Shown: positions 37,044-45,017 of the stretch, piece by piece
Position numbering within the stretch: the first letter of the stretch is position 1
How the letters are laid out: each line of letters starts with the position of its first letter
Source: Herbinix hemicellulosilytica
GTDB lineage: Bacteria; Bacillota; Clostridia; Lachnospirales; Lachnospiraceae
Reading direction: 5' to 3'
Assembly: GCF_002904165.1 (NCBI RefSeq)
Contig: NZ_CVTD020000028.1
Coordinates: 20,676-84,675, forward strand
Length of the DNA: 64,000 nucleotides
Notes under the pieces: model-generated
Seen by the model: the letters and a program-made list of their open reading frames with translations, nothing else
What the model was told of the DNA's origin: nothing
Databases searched by the model: none
Made by a program: the position numbers and the translations under genes

Positions 37044-37106
37044 TAGGATAAATCTATTCTTGTATGCCAAGAGCAGTCAGGATAGAGATATCCTGGCTGC
37101 TTTTTA
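37029..37106 (+). promoter_or_regulatory. Attenuator: terminator with competing antiterminator
   Basis: The terminator stem AGCAGTCAGGATA (37072-37084) / TATCCTGGCTGCT (37089-37101) has 13 pairs (one G-U) around a GAGA loop, then TTTTT. The competing pairing is CCGGATATC (37029-37037) with GATATCC-T-GG (37087-37096), nine pairs with one bulged U, which would break the terminator's 3' arm. The upstream strand overlaps the last codons of the leader peptide, so a ribosome that reaches the stop would cover it, while one stalled on the Met/Cys codons would free it. Confidence 0.75.
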
Positions 37107-37297
37107 CATATATATAAATTTTTTAAGTTATAAAGGGAAATACGCAGAAGACAAACGATACCGGAGGCGGTCCGGTTATTGAATTTCAGCAAAGCATAAT
37201 TAAAAGATATGTTTGGATAATTGGACGGTAGGATAGCAAAATGTGAAAGTATGTTTCGATTACAACGAATATGAAATAAAGACTGAGAGGTGTAAAT

Positions 37298-38416
37298 ATG
37301 AAAGAGCGTTTGTGGAATACATTTAAAGAACTGGCCGATATCTATAGCCCGTCATTTGGGGAACGCCGGTTTTGTGATGTTTTGAAAGAAAAGTTTGCGG
37401 CTTTGGATATAGAGTTAATAGAAGACGGAGCAGGCAAAGAAATCGGAGGAAATAGCGGGAATTTATACGGATTTATACCGGGAAAATTAAATGAAGCTCC
37501 TATCCTTTTTTCAGCTCATATGGACACGGTCGAACCTGCAAAGGGAAAAAAAGCCATCCTGCATGAAAGTGGAAATATTACATCGGAAGGAAGTACCATA
37601 TTGGGCGCGGACGATGTTGCCGGAATCACAGTAATTATAGAAGCGGTTAACAGGCTTAAAGAGCAAAATATAGCCCACAGACCGATAGAACTGCTTTTTA
37701 CCGTTGCGGAGGAACGGTACGGTGCCGGATCGGCGGCCTTTGATTACAGTCTTATTAAGGCAAAAGAGGCTTATGTTCTGGATTTAAGCGGGCCTATAGG
37801 AGATGCTGCCAATGCAGCTCCCACTATATTTTCCTTTGAAATTAACGTTTACGGCAAGGCCGCCCATGCCGGGTTTGCTCCGCAGGACGGAATCCATGCC
37901 ATTGAAGTTGCGTCAAACGCCATAGCCAGACTTCCTCAGGGAAAGCTACCCTCAGGTTTGACTTTTAACATAGGCCAAATAAGCGGGGGCAAGGCAGGCA
38001 ATATCGTTCCCGACTTGTGTACCGTTAAGGGAGAAATAAGAAGCCTTGACCATAAAGCCGTGATTTCCCACTGGGATAAGGTTGTTGAAGTTTTCATTGA
38101 AGAGGCAAAGAAAAAAGGGGCTGAGGTTGAAGCCAATAATAAGATAGAGATAAGAGCTTATGAAACCCCACTTCATCACAGAGTAGTACGCCGCTTTATC
38201 CGTGCCTGTGAAAATTTGAATTTACCGTGCAATATTCATTCCACATTCGGAGGAAGTGACCAAAATAATTTTTCCCTGCATGGAATAACGGGACTTGTAA
38301 TTGCCTGTGGCATGAATGAGGTTCATAGCCTTCGGGAATACAGCAATATAAACGAGTTGGAGAAATGTGTAAAACTTGTTATGGAGTTGATAAAAGGTGG
38401 GGAGGTGAAGGAATGA
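37298..38416 (+). CDS. M20-family metallopeptidase (PepT-like)
   Basis: 372 aa, first structural gene behind the attenuator. Metal ligands of the M20 fold are visible: His/Asp in SAHMDTVEPAKG, Asp in ILGADDVAGI, Glu-Glu in TVAEERYGAG, plus the dimerisation domain starting VYGKAAHAGFAPQDG and a C-terminal His position in MNEVHSLREY. Most like the peptidase T group, which releases amino acids from small peptides. Being in this operon it may free Cys or Met from peptides or cleave a conjugate such as a Cys-Gly or acylated Cys; substrate unproven. Its stop overlaps the next ATG. Confidence 0.88.
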   Translation: MKERLWNTFKELADIYSPSFGERRFCDVLKEKFAALDIELIEDGAGKEIGGNSGNLYGFIPGKLNEAPILFSAHMDTVEPAKGKKAILHESGNITSEGSTILGADDVAGITVIIEAVNRLKEQNIAHRPIELLFTVAEERYGAGSAAFDYSLIKAKEAYVLDLSGPIGDAANAAPTIFSFEINVYGKAAHAGFAPQDGIHAIEVASNAIARLPQGKLPSGLTFNIGQISGGKAGNIVPDLCTVKGEIRSLDHKAVISHWDKVVEVFIEEAKKKGAEVEANNKIEIRAYETPLHHRVVRRFIRACENLNLPCNIHSTFGGSDQNNFSLHGITGLVIACGMNEVHSLREYSNINELEKCVKLVMELIKGGEVKE

Positions 38417-39033
38417 AAATACCGTTACAATACCAGCGGACCGAATATGATTGCGGACCGACCAGCCTGCTTAACGCGATAAGTTTTTTAATAGACCGGG
38501 AGGACTTTCCGCCCGATATATTAAGGCACTGCATGATGTATACACTGGACAGCTATAACGAAAAAGGGGAAGCGTATAAGAACGGCACATCTAAAATGGC
38601 TATGATTTTTCTGGCCGGTTGGCTTAACGAGTATGCCAGAGTAACAAAATTTCCTATCTATACCGAAACCTTAAGCGGTAAAGATGTTTACATAAGAGAA
38701 GGAAGCAAAATTATCGAAGCCTTAAGACAGGGTGGGGCTGTAGTTGTCAGGGTGTTTTTGGATTGCGGTCACTATATTACACTGACAGGAATTTCAGATA
38801 ACGCTATAGAAGTTTTTGATCCTTATTATCAGGAAACCCTTTCATACAAAGAAGAAATAAGCATAATACACGACAAGCCTTTTTCAGCCAACAGGCGTGT
38901 GGCGTTTGATGTTTTTAACAGGGAAGAAAATACGCCTTATGCGCTGGGGCCTGTTGAAAACAGGGAAGCAGTAATACTTTTTAACACCAATACAAGAAAA
39001 ACCCCGGAAAAAACGATTGAGTATTTCTTATAA
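38413..39033 (+). CDS. C39-like papain-fold peptidase
   Basis: 206 aa, no signal peptide or membrane segment. Catalytic pattern: Cys in YQRTEYDCGPTSLLNAI, His in LDCGHYITLTGI, Asp in VFDPYYQE. This matches the stand-alone peptidase C39-like family rather than the transporter-bound bacteriocin peptidases, though related butirosin BtrH-type acyltransferases have the same N-terminal look. The start at 38413 overlaps the M20 stop (ATGA) and has GGAGG upstream. A cytosolic Cys-dependent hydrolase or transferase inside a sulfur operon; role unknown. Confidence 0.8.
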   Translation: MKIPLQYQRTEYDCGPTSLLNAISFLIDREDFPPDILRHCMMYTLDSYNEKGEAYKNGTSKMAMIFLAGWLNEYARVTKFPIYTETLSGKDVYIREGSKIIEALRQGGAVVVRVFLDCGHYITLTGISDNAIEVFDPYYQETLSYKEEISIIHDKPFSANRRVAFDVFNREENTPYALGPVENREAVILFNTNTRKTPEKTIEYFL

Positions 39034-39051
39034 ACGAAAGGGATGATTATT

Positions 39052-40218
39052 TTGGCATACTATAAGAATTTTGAAACGGCCCTTATCCATGGAGGTGTTC
39101 CCGGAGATGCTGCTACCGGGGCGGTGAACATACCTATTTATCAGACTTCTACTTTTGAACTGGACGGGATAGGTAAGCTTCGTTCCGATTGGGATTATTC
39201 AAGAACGGGAAACCCTACCCGAAAAGCTTTGGAAGACCTTATTGCCCAGTTGGAAGAAGGAACACATGGTTTTGCCTTTTCCTCCGGTATGGCTGCAATC
39301 GATGCTGTACTTCACCTCTTTAAGACTGGAGACAGTGTAATAATTTCAAAAAACGTATACGGCGGAACGTTTCGCATCCTTGACAAAATATTTAAGCAAT
39401 ACGGGCTGAATTACAAAATCGTAGATTCAACCGATCTTGCTGCGGTTAAAGAGGCTTTCACCGGGGATGTAAAGGCAGTACTGTTGGAAACTCCGGCTAA
39501 TCCCCTGCTTTCAATAACAGATATTGCAGAGGTAGCTAAAATAGCAAAAGCCAATGGGGCTCTGACTGTGGTTGACAATACCTTTATGACTCCCTATTTG
39601 CAGCGGCCGTTAAGTTTGGGAGCTGACATTGTGGTACATTCGGCAACCAAATACCTGGGAGGCCACAGCGATTTAATTGCAGGCCTGGTGGTAGTAAAAG
39701 ATGAAGAACTGGCACAAAGGCTTCATTTTATCCAAAATGCCATTGGCGCTATAGCACAGCCTTTTGATTCATTTCTGCTTATACGAAGCATTAAAACTTT
39801 GGCTGTCCGAATGGATACCCATGTTGCCAATGCGGAAAGAATAGTGGATGCCCTGCAAAAAAACGAGGCGATAAAAAAGGTATATTATCCGGGGAATTCT
39901 TCATCAAAAGGGTATGAAATTCATAAAAAACAGGCAAAAAACGGCGGTGCCATGATTTCATTTGAACTGAAGGACAATTATGACATCTATAAATTTTTTG
40001 AAAGCCTTAAACTGATTGCCATGGCGGTAAGCCTGGGAGGAGTAGAAAGCCTAATTTGCCACCCCGCCACAATGACACATGCTTCGATTCCAAAGGAAAT
40101 TCGTGAAGAAATGGGGATATCTGAAAGACTGATACGTTTGTCTGTGGGTATAGAAAATTACGAAGATCTTATTTGCGATCTGTTTTCAGCCATAGAAGAA
40201 GCCCGGATAAGGGTGTAA
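39052..40218 (+). CDS. Cystathionine gamma-synthase/lyase-type PLP enzyme
   Basis: 388 aa. TTG start at 39052 chosen since AAAGGG (39037-39042) is 9 bases before it; the in-frame ATG at 39043 directly abuts that site. Cys/Met metabolism PLP family: [26 protein letters not shown], the PLP lysine in [12 protein letters not shown], and [15 protein letters not shown]. This is the short form typical of MetB/MccB/CGL, interconverting cystathionine, homocysteine and cysteine. With MetY downstream it would connect released thiol to both Met and Cys. Confidence 0.9.
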   Translation: MAYYKNFETALIHGGVPGDAATGAVNIPIYQTSTFELDGIGKLRSDWDYSRTGNPTRKALEDLIAQLEEGTHGFAFSSGMAAIDAVLHLFKTGDSVIISKNVYGGTFRILDKIFKQYGLNYKIVDSTDLAAVKEAFTGDVKAVLLETPANPLLSITDIAEVAKIAKANGALTVVDNTFMTPYLQRPLSLGADIVVHSATKYLGGHSDLIAGLVVVKDEELAQRLHFIQNAIGAIAQPFDSFLLIRSIKTLAVRMDTHVANAERIVDALQKNEAIKKVYYPGNSSSKGYEIHKKQAKNGGAMISFELKDNYDIYKFFESLKLIAMAVSLGGVESLICHPATMTHASIPKEIREEMGISERLIRLSVGIENYEDLICDLFSAIEEARIRV

Positions 40219-40248
40219 CGTCTAAACTAGTCAAATGGAGGATTAAAG

Positions 40249-41724
40249 ATGGCAAATATAAATTTAACTCTTCCGGAAGTTCAGATAAGGGAAATCCGAA
40301 TAAATTCGATAACAGGATATCACGGAGATGCAAAAGAATTGGTTGAAGCCGGAAAAAGCGGCCTAAAGGATAAGGACCGTTCATTCAGCCAGTGTATGGG
40401 CTGTGCGACCTCAAAAGCCGCCTGTATGACCATACTTATTCAGGATGCGGCGGTAATCAGCCACGGACCCGTAGGATGCTCATCCTGTTTACATGAATTT
40501 GCTTTCACATACAGGGTAAATTCCCCCTTAAGAGGTATAGAAAAACCCACGCCCCGCCGCATATTTTCCACAAATTTGCAGGAAAAGGACACGGTTTACG
40601 GAGGAAATATAAAACTGGCTGCAGCCATCCGAGATGTTTATAACCGTACCAAGGCCAATGCCATATTTGTACTTACTACTTGTGCCGCCGGAATTATCGG
40701 AGATGATGTGGAAAGCGTCTGCAACGAGGCGGAAGAGGAACTGGGGATTCCGGTAGTGGCTATTTTCTGTGAGGGCTTTCGGTCAAAAGTCTGGACTACA
40801 GGTTTTGATGCGGCCTATCACAGTATTGCAAGAAAGCTTATCAAAAAGCCCCGCAGACGCCGTCAGGATATGATCAACGTTATAAATTTCTGGGGAAGCG
40901 ACGTGTTTGCCGATTGGTTTGAGCCATTCGGGGCAAAGCCTAATTATATTACACCCTATTCAACGGTAGATGGCCTTAAATATTCCAGCGAGGCGGCGGC
41001 AACCGTCCAGGCCTGTCAGACCCTGGGAAGTTATCTAGGAGCGGTACTGGAGCAGGAATTTGGGGTTCCCGAGGTACCTGCGGCACCTCCTTACGGGATT
41101 GCCCAAACCGACCGGTGGTTTAAGGCCTTAGGAAAGGTGCTGGGAAAAGAAGATATAGCGGAAAAAATTATTGAGGAAAAGAAAAAAGAGTATTTGCCAA
41201 AAATAGAAGCCCTAAGAGAAAAGCTGAGAGGAAAAAGGGCATATGTGACAGCCGGAGCCGCCCACGGGCACGGACTTTTGATGGTACTTAAGGAACTGGG
41301 GTTGGAAACAACCGGTGCTGCCATTTTCCACCATGATCCCATTTATGACAACAAAAGAGAAGAAAATGACCAGCTAGCCATGGGAGTAAACGATTACGGA
41401 AACGTGCCTAACTTTAATGTATGTAACAGGCAGGAATTTGAACTTGTAAATGCCCTAAACCGTATCAGGCCCGATGTGCTTTTGGCAAGGCACGGAGGAA
41501 TGACCCTTTGGGGTGCTAAGCTTGGAATACCGTCACTTTTGGTGGGAGATGAACATTTTTCAATGGGTTATGAAGGTTTAGTTAATTACGGAGAGCGGTT
41601 ACTGGAAGTAATAGAAAATGATGAGTTTGTAAAAAACCTCGAAAAACATGCCATAAATCCCTATACAGAATGGTGGTTAAAACAGCCGACTTACTATTTC
41701 CTGAAAGGAGGAACCGGGATATGA
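40249..41724 (+). CDS. NifD-like nitrogenase-family alpha subunit
   Basis: 491 aa. Cys52 or 49 (QCMGCATSKAAC), Cys77 (HGPVGCSSC) and Cys145 (LTTCAAGIIGDD) match the three alpha-side P-cluster ligands of NifD. Cys256 (VQACQTLGSYLG) matches the cofactor-binding Cys275. At the NifD His442 position the alignment gives Met439 (SMGYEGL), with His436 three residues earlier. It is therefore a nitrogenase-superfamily catalytic subunit with an altered cofactor site, nearest in concept to group IV enzymes such as the methylthio-alkane reductase MarD, not a true NifD. RBS GGAGG; overlaps the NifK-like gene by ATGA. Confidence 0.9.
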   Translation: MANINLTLPEVQIREIRINSITGYHGDAKELVEAGKSGLKDKDRSFSQCMGCATSKAACMTILIQDAAVISHGPVGCSSCLHEFAFTYRVNSPLRGIEKPTPRRIFSTNLQEKDTVYGGNIKLAAAIRDVYNRTKANAIFVLTTCAAGIIGDDVESVCNEAEEELGIPVVAIFCEGFRSKVWTTGFDAAYHSIARKLIKKPRRRRQDMINVINFWGSDVFADWFEPFGAKPNYITPYSTVDGLKYSSEAAATVQACQTLGSYLGAVLEQEFGVPEVPAAPPYGIAQTDRWFKALGKVLGKEDIAEKIIEEKKKEYLPKIEALREKLRGKRAYVTAGAAHGHGLLMVLKELGLETTGAAIFHHDPIYDNKREENDQLAMGVNDYGNVPNFNVCNRQEFELVNALNRIRPDVLLARHGGMTLWGAKLGIPSLLVGDEHFSMGYEGLVNYGERLLEVIENDEFVKNLEKHAINPYTEWWLKQPTYYFLKGGTGI

Positions 41725-43067
41725 GCTTATCTGGCGGAATAATCGAACAAACCAGACTGACCTGCGCCATAGGGGCTATGCAAACGGTAGTGGCAATCCC
41801 AAGAGCCGTACCGATACTTCACTCCGGTCCCGGATGCGGGGAAATGATAGCTGGATTTTTTGAACGGTCGACCGGTTATGCCGGGGGGACTACATCTCCC
41901 TGTACAAATTTTTCGGAAAAGGAAGTAGTATTCGGCGGGATAAACAGACTCAGGCAGATAATTGAAAATACATACAAGGTACTTAATACGGATTTGCAGG
42001 TGGTTTTGACCGGATGTACGGCAGGTATAGTAGGCGACGATGTAGACAGTCTGGTAGCAGAGTTTGCCGGACAGGGAAAACCTATAGTGTCGGTTGAAAC
42101 CGCAGGCTTTAAAGCAACCAACTATGAATCCCACAGTCTCGTGGTAAAGGCCATTATAGACCAGTATGTTGATCTCTTTATAGAGGATAATGTGCCAAGA
42201 TCAGAAAAAAATACGGTTAATCTGTTTGCATCCATACCCTATCAGGACCCGTTCTGGAAGGGCAATCTGGCTGAATACAAGAGGCTCCTTGCAGGTATCG
42301 GACTTAAGGCAAATGTCCTGTTCGGTCCTGAATCGGGAGGGGTAAAGGAATGGCAAAGGATTCCGAAAGCCAACTTTAATATCCTTGTGTCTCCCTGGTA
42401 CGGAAAGCCCATAGCAGACCACCTGAAATTAAAATACGGGCAGGATTACACATGGTTTCCTCATGTTCCTGTCGGAGCCAACGAAACGGAAAAATTCTTA
42501 AACCAGGTACTGGAGTTTGCGATTAATCAAGGGGCTCAAGTAGACGAAAATAAAGCCAGGACTTTTATAAAGCACCAGTCGGAAGCATATTATCAGGAAA
42601 TTGATAATTTAGCCACATTCCTTCTGGAATTCAGATACGGGCTTCCGAATCATGTACATATACTTCATGACGCAGGATATGTGGTTGGACTTTCCAAATT
42701 TTTGCTTCATGAGGTAGGAATAATACCGAAAGAGCAGTTTGTCACCGACGGCACACCGGAAAAATATCAGGATCTAATCCGCAATGATTTAAAGAGTACC
42801 AGCGAAAAGAGGGAAATTCCGATTTATTTTGAAACGGACGGAGGAAAGGCACAGGAAATCCTAAGGAGTATCCGGCATAAAGGCAGAGGCCTTATCATAG
42901 GTTCCGGCTGGGATAGGGAGCTGGCAAAAGAAAAAGGATATGATTTTCTTTCGGCAGCCGTACCTACACCGTACCGCCTGGTCATGACCACCAACTATGC
43001 CGGATTTTCGGGCGGGCTAAGAGTAATAGAGGATATTTATATGATGGTTCTTTCTACTTATGCATAA
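41721..43067 (+). CDS. NifK-like nitrogenase-family beta subunit
   Basis: 448 aa. The ATG at 41721 overlaps the NifD-like stop and follows AAAGGAGG. Cys15 (RLTCAIGAMQ), Cys39 (SGPGCGEMIA) and Cys99 (LTGCTAGIVGDD) match the three beta-side P-cluster ligands of NifK; Cys61 is extra. With the alpha subunit it should form an alpha2beta2 complex that receives electrons from the NifH-like protein encoded at the end of the cluster. No NifE/NifN pair exists in the window, so assembly of any cofactor must occur in the complex itself or elsewhere. Confidence 0.9.
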   Translation: MSLSGGIIEQTRLTCAIGAMQTVVAIPRAVPILHSGPGCGEMIAGFFERSTGYAGGTTSPCTNFSEKEVVFGGINRLRQIIENTYKVLNTDLQVVLTGCTAGIVGDDVDSLVAEFAGQGKPIVSVETAGFKATNYESHSLVVKAIIDQYVDLFIEDNVPRSEKNTVNLFASIPYQDPFWKGNLAEYKRLLAGIGLKANVLFGPESGGVKEWQRIPKANFNILVSPWYGKPIADHLKLKYGQDYTWFPHVPVGANETEKFLNQVLEFAINQGAQVDENKARTFIKHQSEAYYQEIDNLATFLLEFRYGLPNHVHILHDAGYVVGLSKFLLHEVGIIPKEQFVTDGTPEKYQDLIRNDLKSTSEKREIPIYFETDGGKAQEILRSIRHKGRGLIIGSGWDRELAKEKGYDFLSAAVPTPYRLVMTTNYAGFSGGLRVIEDIYMMVLSTYA

Positions 43068-43141
43068 AAGATATTCTCATTCTAAATAAGTGATGTAAAT
43101 AAAGATGACTGAGGTATGTTCCTTTTAAGCATAAAATAGCT

Positions 43142-43161
43142 TTATGTGTAATTTCACATAA
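43142..43161. repeat. Inverted repeat before the NifX-like gene
   Basis: TTATGTG (43142-43148), 6-nt spacer, CACATAA (43155-43161). A second CACATAA copy lies at about 43225, just before the NifX-like ribosome binding site. Could be an operator or a short RNA hairpin; no T-tract, so not a terminator. Confidence 0.5.
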
Positions 43162-43243
43162 CAGATAGATAATAACCCTTAATCTTCAAACAGTCGGTTG
43201 TAAAGTAGTTAGTTTTTAAGTTTACACATAAAGAGGTGGTTAC

Positions 43244-43576
43244 ATGAGCTACCGGGTAGGATTTGCCAGCATATGCGGTGTTATTGATCAGCATTTCGGA
43301 TCGGCCAGGTACTGGCAGATATATGATATCGACACCGATGCCCGCTTTGTGGAGACCCGCAAAAGCTATGCCAGATGCGCAGGCCATTGTGAGGGAGGGT
43401 TTGAGCATCTTTATGAAGTACTGAAAGACTGCGATGCCGTATTTGTGCTAAAAATAGGCGAAACAGCGGCGGGATATATGATAAGCAAGGGCATACGGGT
43501 TTTTGAAGCTACAGGAGAAGTGGATGACATAATAGAGTGGATTCAGGCCGGAAACTTGCCGGAAGATTATGTATAG
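43244..43576 (+). CDS. NifX/NifB-C-terminal-like cofactor-handling protein
   Basis: 110 aa, single dinitrogenase-iron-molybdenum-cofactor-biosynthesis fold: YRVGFASICGVIDQHFGSARYWQIYDI, ending VFVLKIGETAAGYMISKGIRVFEATGEVDDII. Proteins of this fold bind and carry NifB-cofactor or FeMo-co precursors. The NifB-type protein downstream lacks this domain as a fusion, so this gene probably supplies it in trans. Extra cysteines (CAGHC near 47) are notable. Confidence 0.88.
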   Translation: MSYRVGFASICGVIDQHFGSARYWQIYDIDTDARFVETRKSYARCAGHCEGGFEHLYEVLKDCDAVFVLKIGETAAGYMISKGIRVFEATGEVDDIIEWIQAGNLPEDYV

Positions 43577-43935
43577 GTAACAGATATTAAGGCGGAATAC
43601 GGAATCAAGAAAAGAATTAGAAGGCTGATTTTAAACCTGATGAAATTACACTTATAAATCAAGTGAAAACAAGATAAGTATAAGGTCAAAAAACATAGGG
43701 TAAAAATCTATGAATATACTGCTTTGTATTATCACTGCGGTACCTAAAGATATTATCATAATTCAAATTAAATCAGATAAAAAAATTAAAAAGAATAAAG
43801 CAAAGCAAACGTTAAGCAAAAAGCCTAAGATTATGGATTAATGACTTGGAACATTAAATTATTAGTTAAAATCAGGAAAAAGATAAATTAGTAAAAATTA
43901 TAAAACAAGGAATAAGGATCAAAAAGGAGTATCAG
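43577..43935 (+). other. Gene-poor 359-bp gap between NifX-like and NifB-like genes
   Basis: Very A-rich on the plus strand. The only frame of note is a 43-codon Lys/Ile-rich one at 43710-43841 with a weak AGGG site; it is not convincing. No terminator hairpin was found, so the transcript may run through, or an unmapped promoter may lie here. Confidence 0.6.
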
Positions 43936-44811
43936 ATGGCAGTAACTTTAGAAAGATTAAAAAATCTTCATCCTTGCTTTGCCTTGGGAGCAAAAAACAA
44001 TAAAGGCCGTATACATCTGCCTGTTTCTCCGGGCTGTAATATCAGATGCAATTTCTGCCGTCAGGATTTAAACAATACAGAGAACCGGCCGGCTGTGGCA
44101 AGGGAGGTAATTTCCCCGAAAGAAGCATTAAATGTTCTTCGTAAGGCTCTGGAAATTTGTCCTGATATTACGGTAGCCGGGATTGCAGGACCAGGGGATA
44201 CCCTGGCAACCCCTTACGCCCTTCAGACCTTTCGGATGATTAAAGATGAGTTTCCTGACATGATAAAATGCATGAGCACCAACGGGCTTTTACTGCCCGA
44301 TTATGCCGACGAGATTATTAAAACAGGCATTGATACTTTAACCGTCACGGTCAACGCTGTTGATCCTGAAATACAGGCTAAAATATGTGAAAGCATCGTT
44401 TATAAAGGCAGACGATATGAGGGCAGGCAGGCAGCAGAAATTTTAATAGCAAATCAGCTTGCCGGAATAAAAAAAGTATCCGAAGCAGGAATAAGCGTAA
44501 AGGTAAATACGGTATTAATTCCGGAGATCAATGCCGATCATGTGGTAACCGTAGCAAAAACGGTTGCGGCTTATGGTGCAAAAATTTTTAACATTATTCC
44601 GCTTATACCTCAGCACAAACTAAGCTGGTGCAGTGTACCCGGCTGCGACCTTATAAGTAAAGTAAGAAAAGAAGCAGAGGAGTATATCGGTGTGTTCAGA
44701 CACTGCCAGAGGTGCCGGGCCGATGCTGCAGGGATACCCGGAGCAAAAGACATTTCGGAGCAACTATACATAAGACCCGTAAGGGCGGAAAATACCTTCT
44801 CCCATGGCTGA
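43936..44811 (+). CDS. NifB-type radical SAM protein (short form)
   Basis: 291 aa. It starts with NifB features: LHPCFALGA, GRIHLPVSPGCNIRCNFC with the radical-SAM cluster Cys34-x3-Cys38-x2-Cys41, and it ends with the NifB tail CQRCRADAAG (Cys257, Cys260). NifB fuses two 4Fe-4S clusters with a SAM-derived carbide to make NifB-co, the core of nitrogenase cofactors. The C-terminal NifX-like domain of long NifB proteins is missing but encoded separately upstream. Presence of NifB means the NifDK-like complex most likely carries a NifB-co-derived cluster, as in Mar systems (MarB). RBS AAAAAGGAG. Confidence 0.92.
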   Translation: MAVTLERLKNLHPCFALGAKNNKGRIHLPVSPGCNIRCNFCRQDLNNTENRPAVAREVISPKEALNVLRKALEICPDITVAGIAGPGDTLATPYALQTFRMIKDEFPDMIKCMSTNGLLLPDYADEIIKTGIDTLTVTVNAVDPEIQAKICESIVYKGRRYEGRQAAEILIANQLAGIKKVSEAGISVKVNTVLIPEINADHVVTVAKTVAAYGAKIFNIIPLIPQHKLSWCSVPGCDLISKVRKEAEEYIGVFRHCQRCRADAAGIPGAKDISEQLYIRPVRAENTFSHG

Positions 44812-45017
44812 CTTCTCTAACCGTATAAAAATTATATCTTTCTATATCGGCAGGAATTAGGTGAATTTATAAATAAATTTAAAAAATTCATGTTTCCATT
44901 ACTTAAACTTATAGATGCGAATTATTATCCGAATAAATTATTTAGAAGATACCTTAAGTATGAAAACTACATTTACCATAGCTTAAAAGCTAAGTTTTAT
45001 ATGAAAGGAGCAGTTCC

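Noticed and set aside
36880..37297. SAM riboswitch or T-box before the sulfur operon
   Set aside because: No S-box core or AGGGTGG T-box motif is present; the leader instead contains a Met/Cys-rich reading frame with a terminator.
43710..43841. 43-codon Lys/Ile-rich small ORF between the NifX-like and NifB-like genes
   Set aside because: Weak ribosome binding site, composition simply reflects A-rich DNA, no recognisable pattern.
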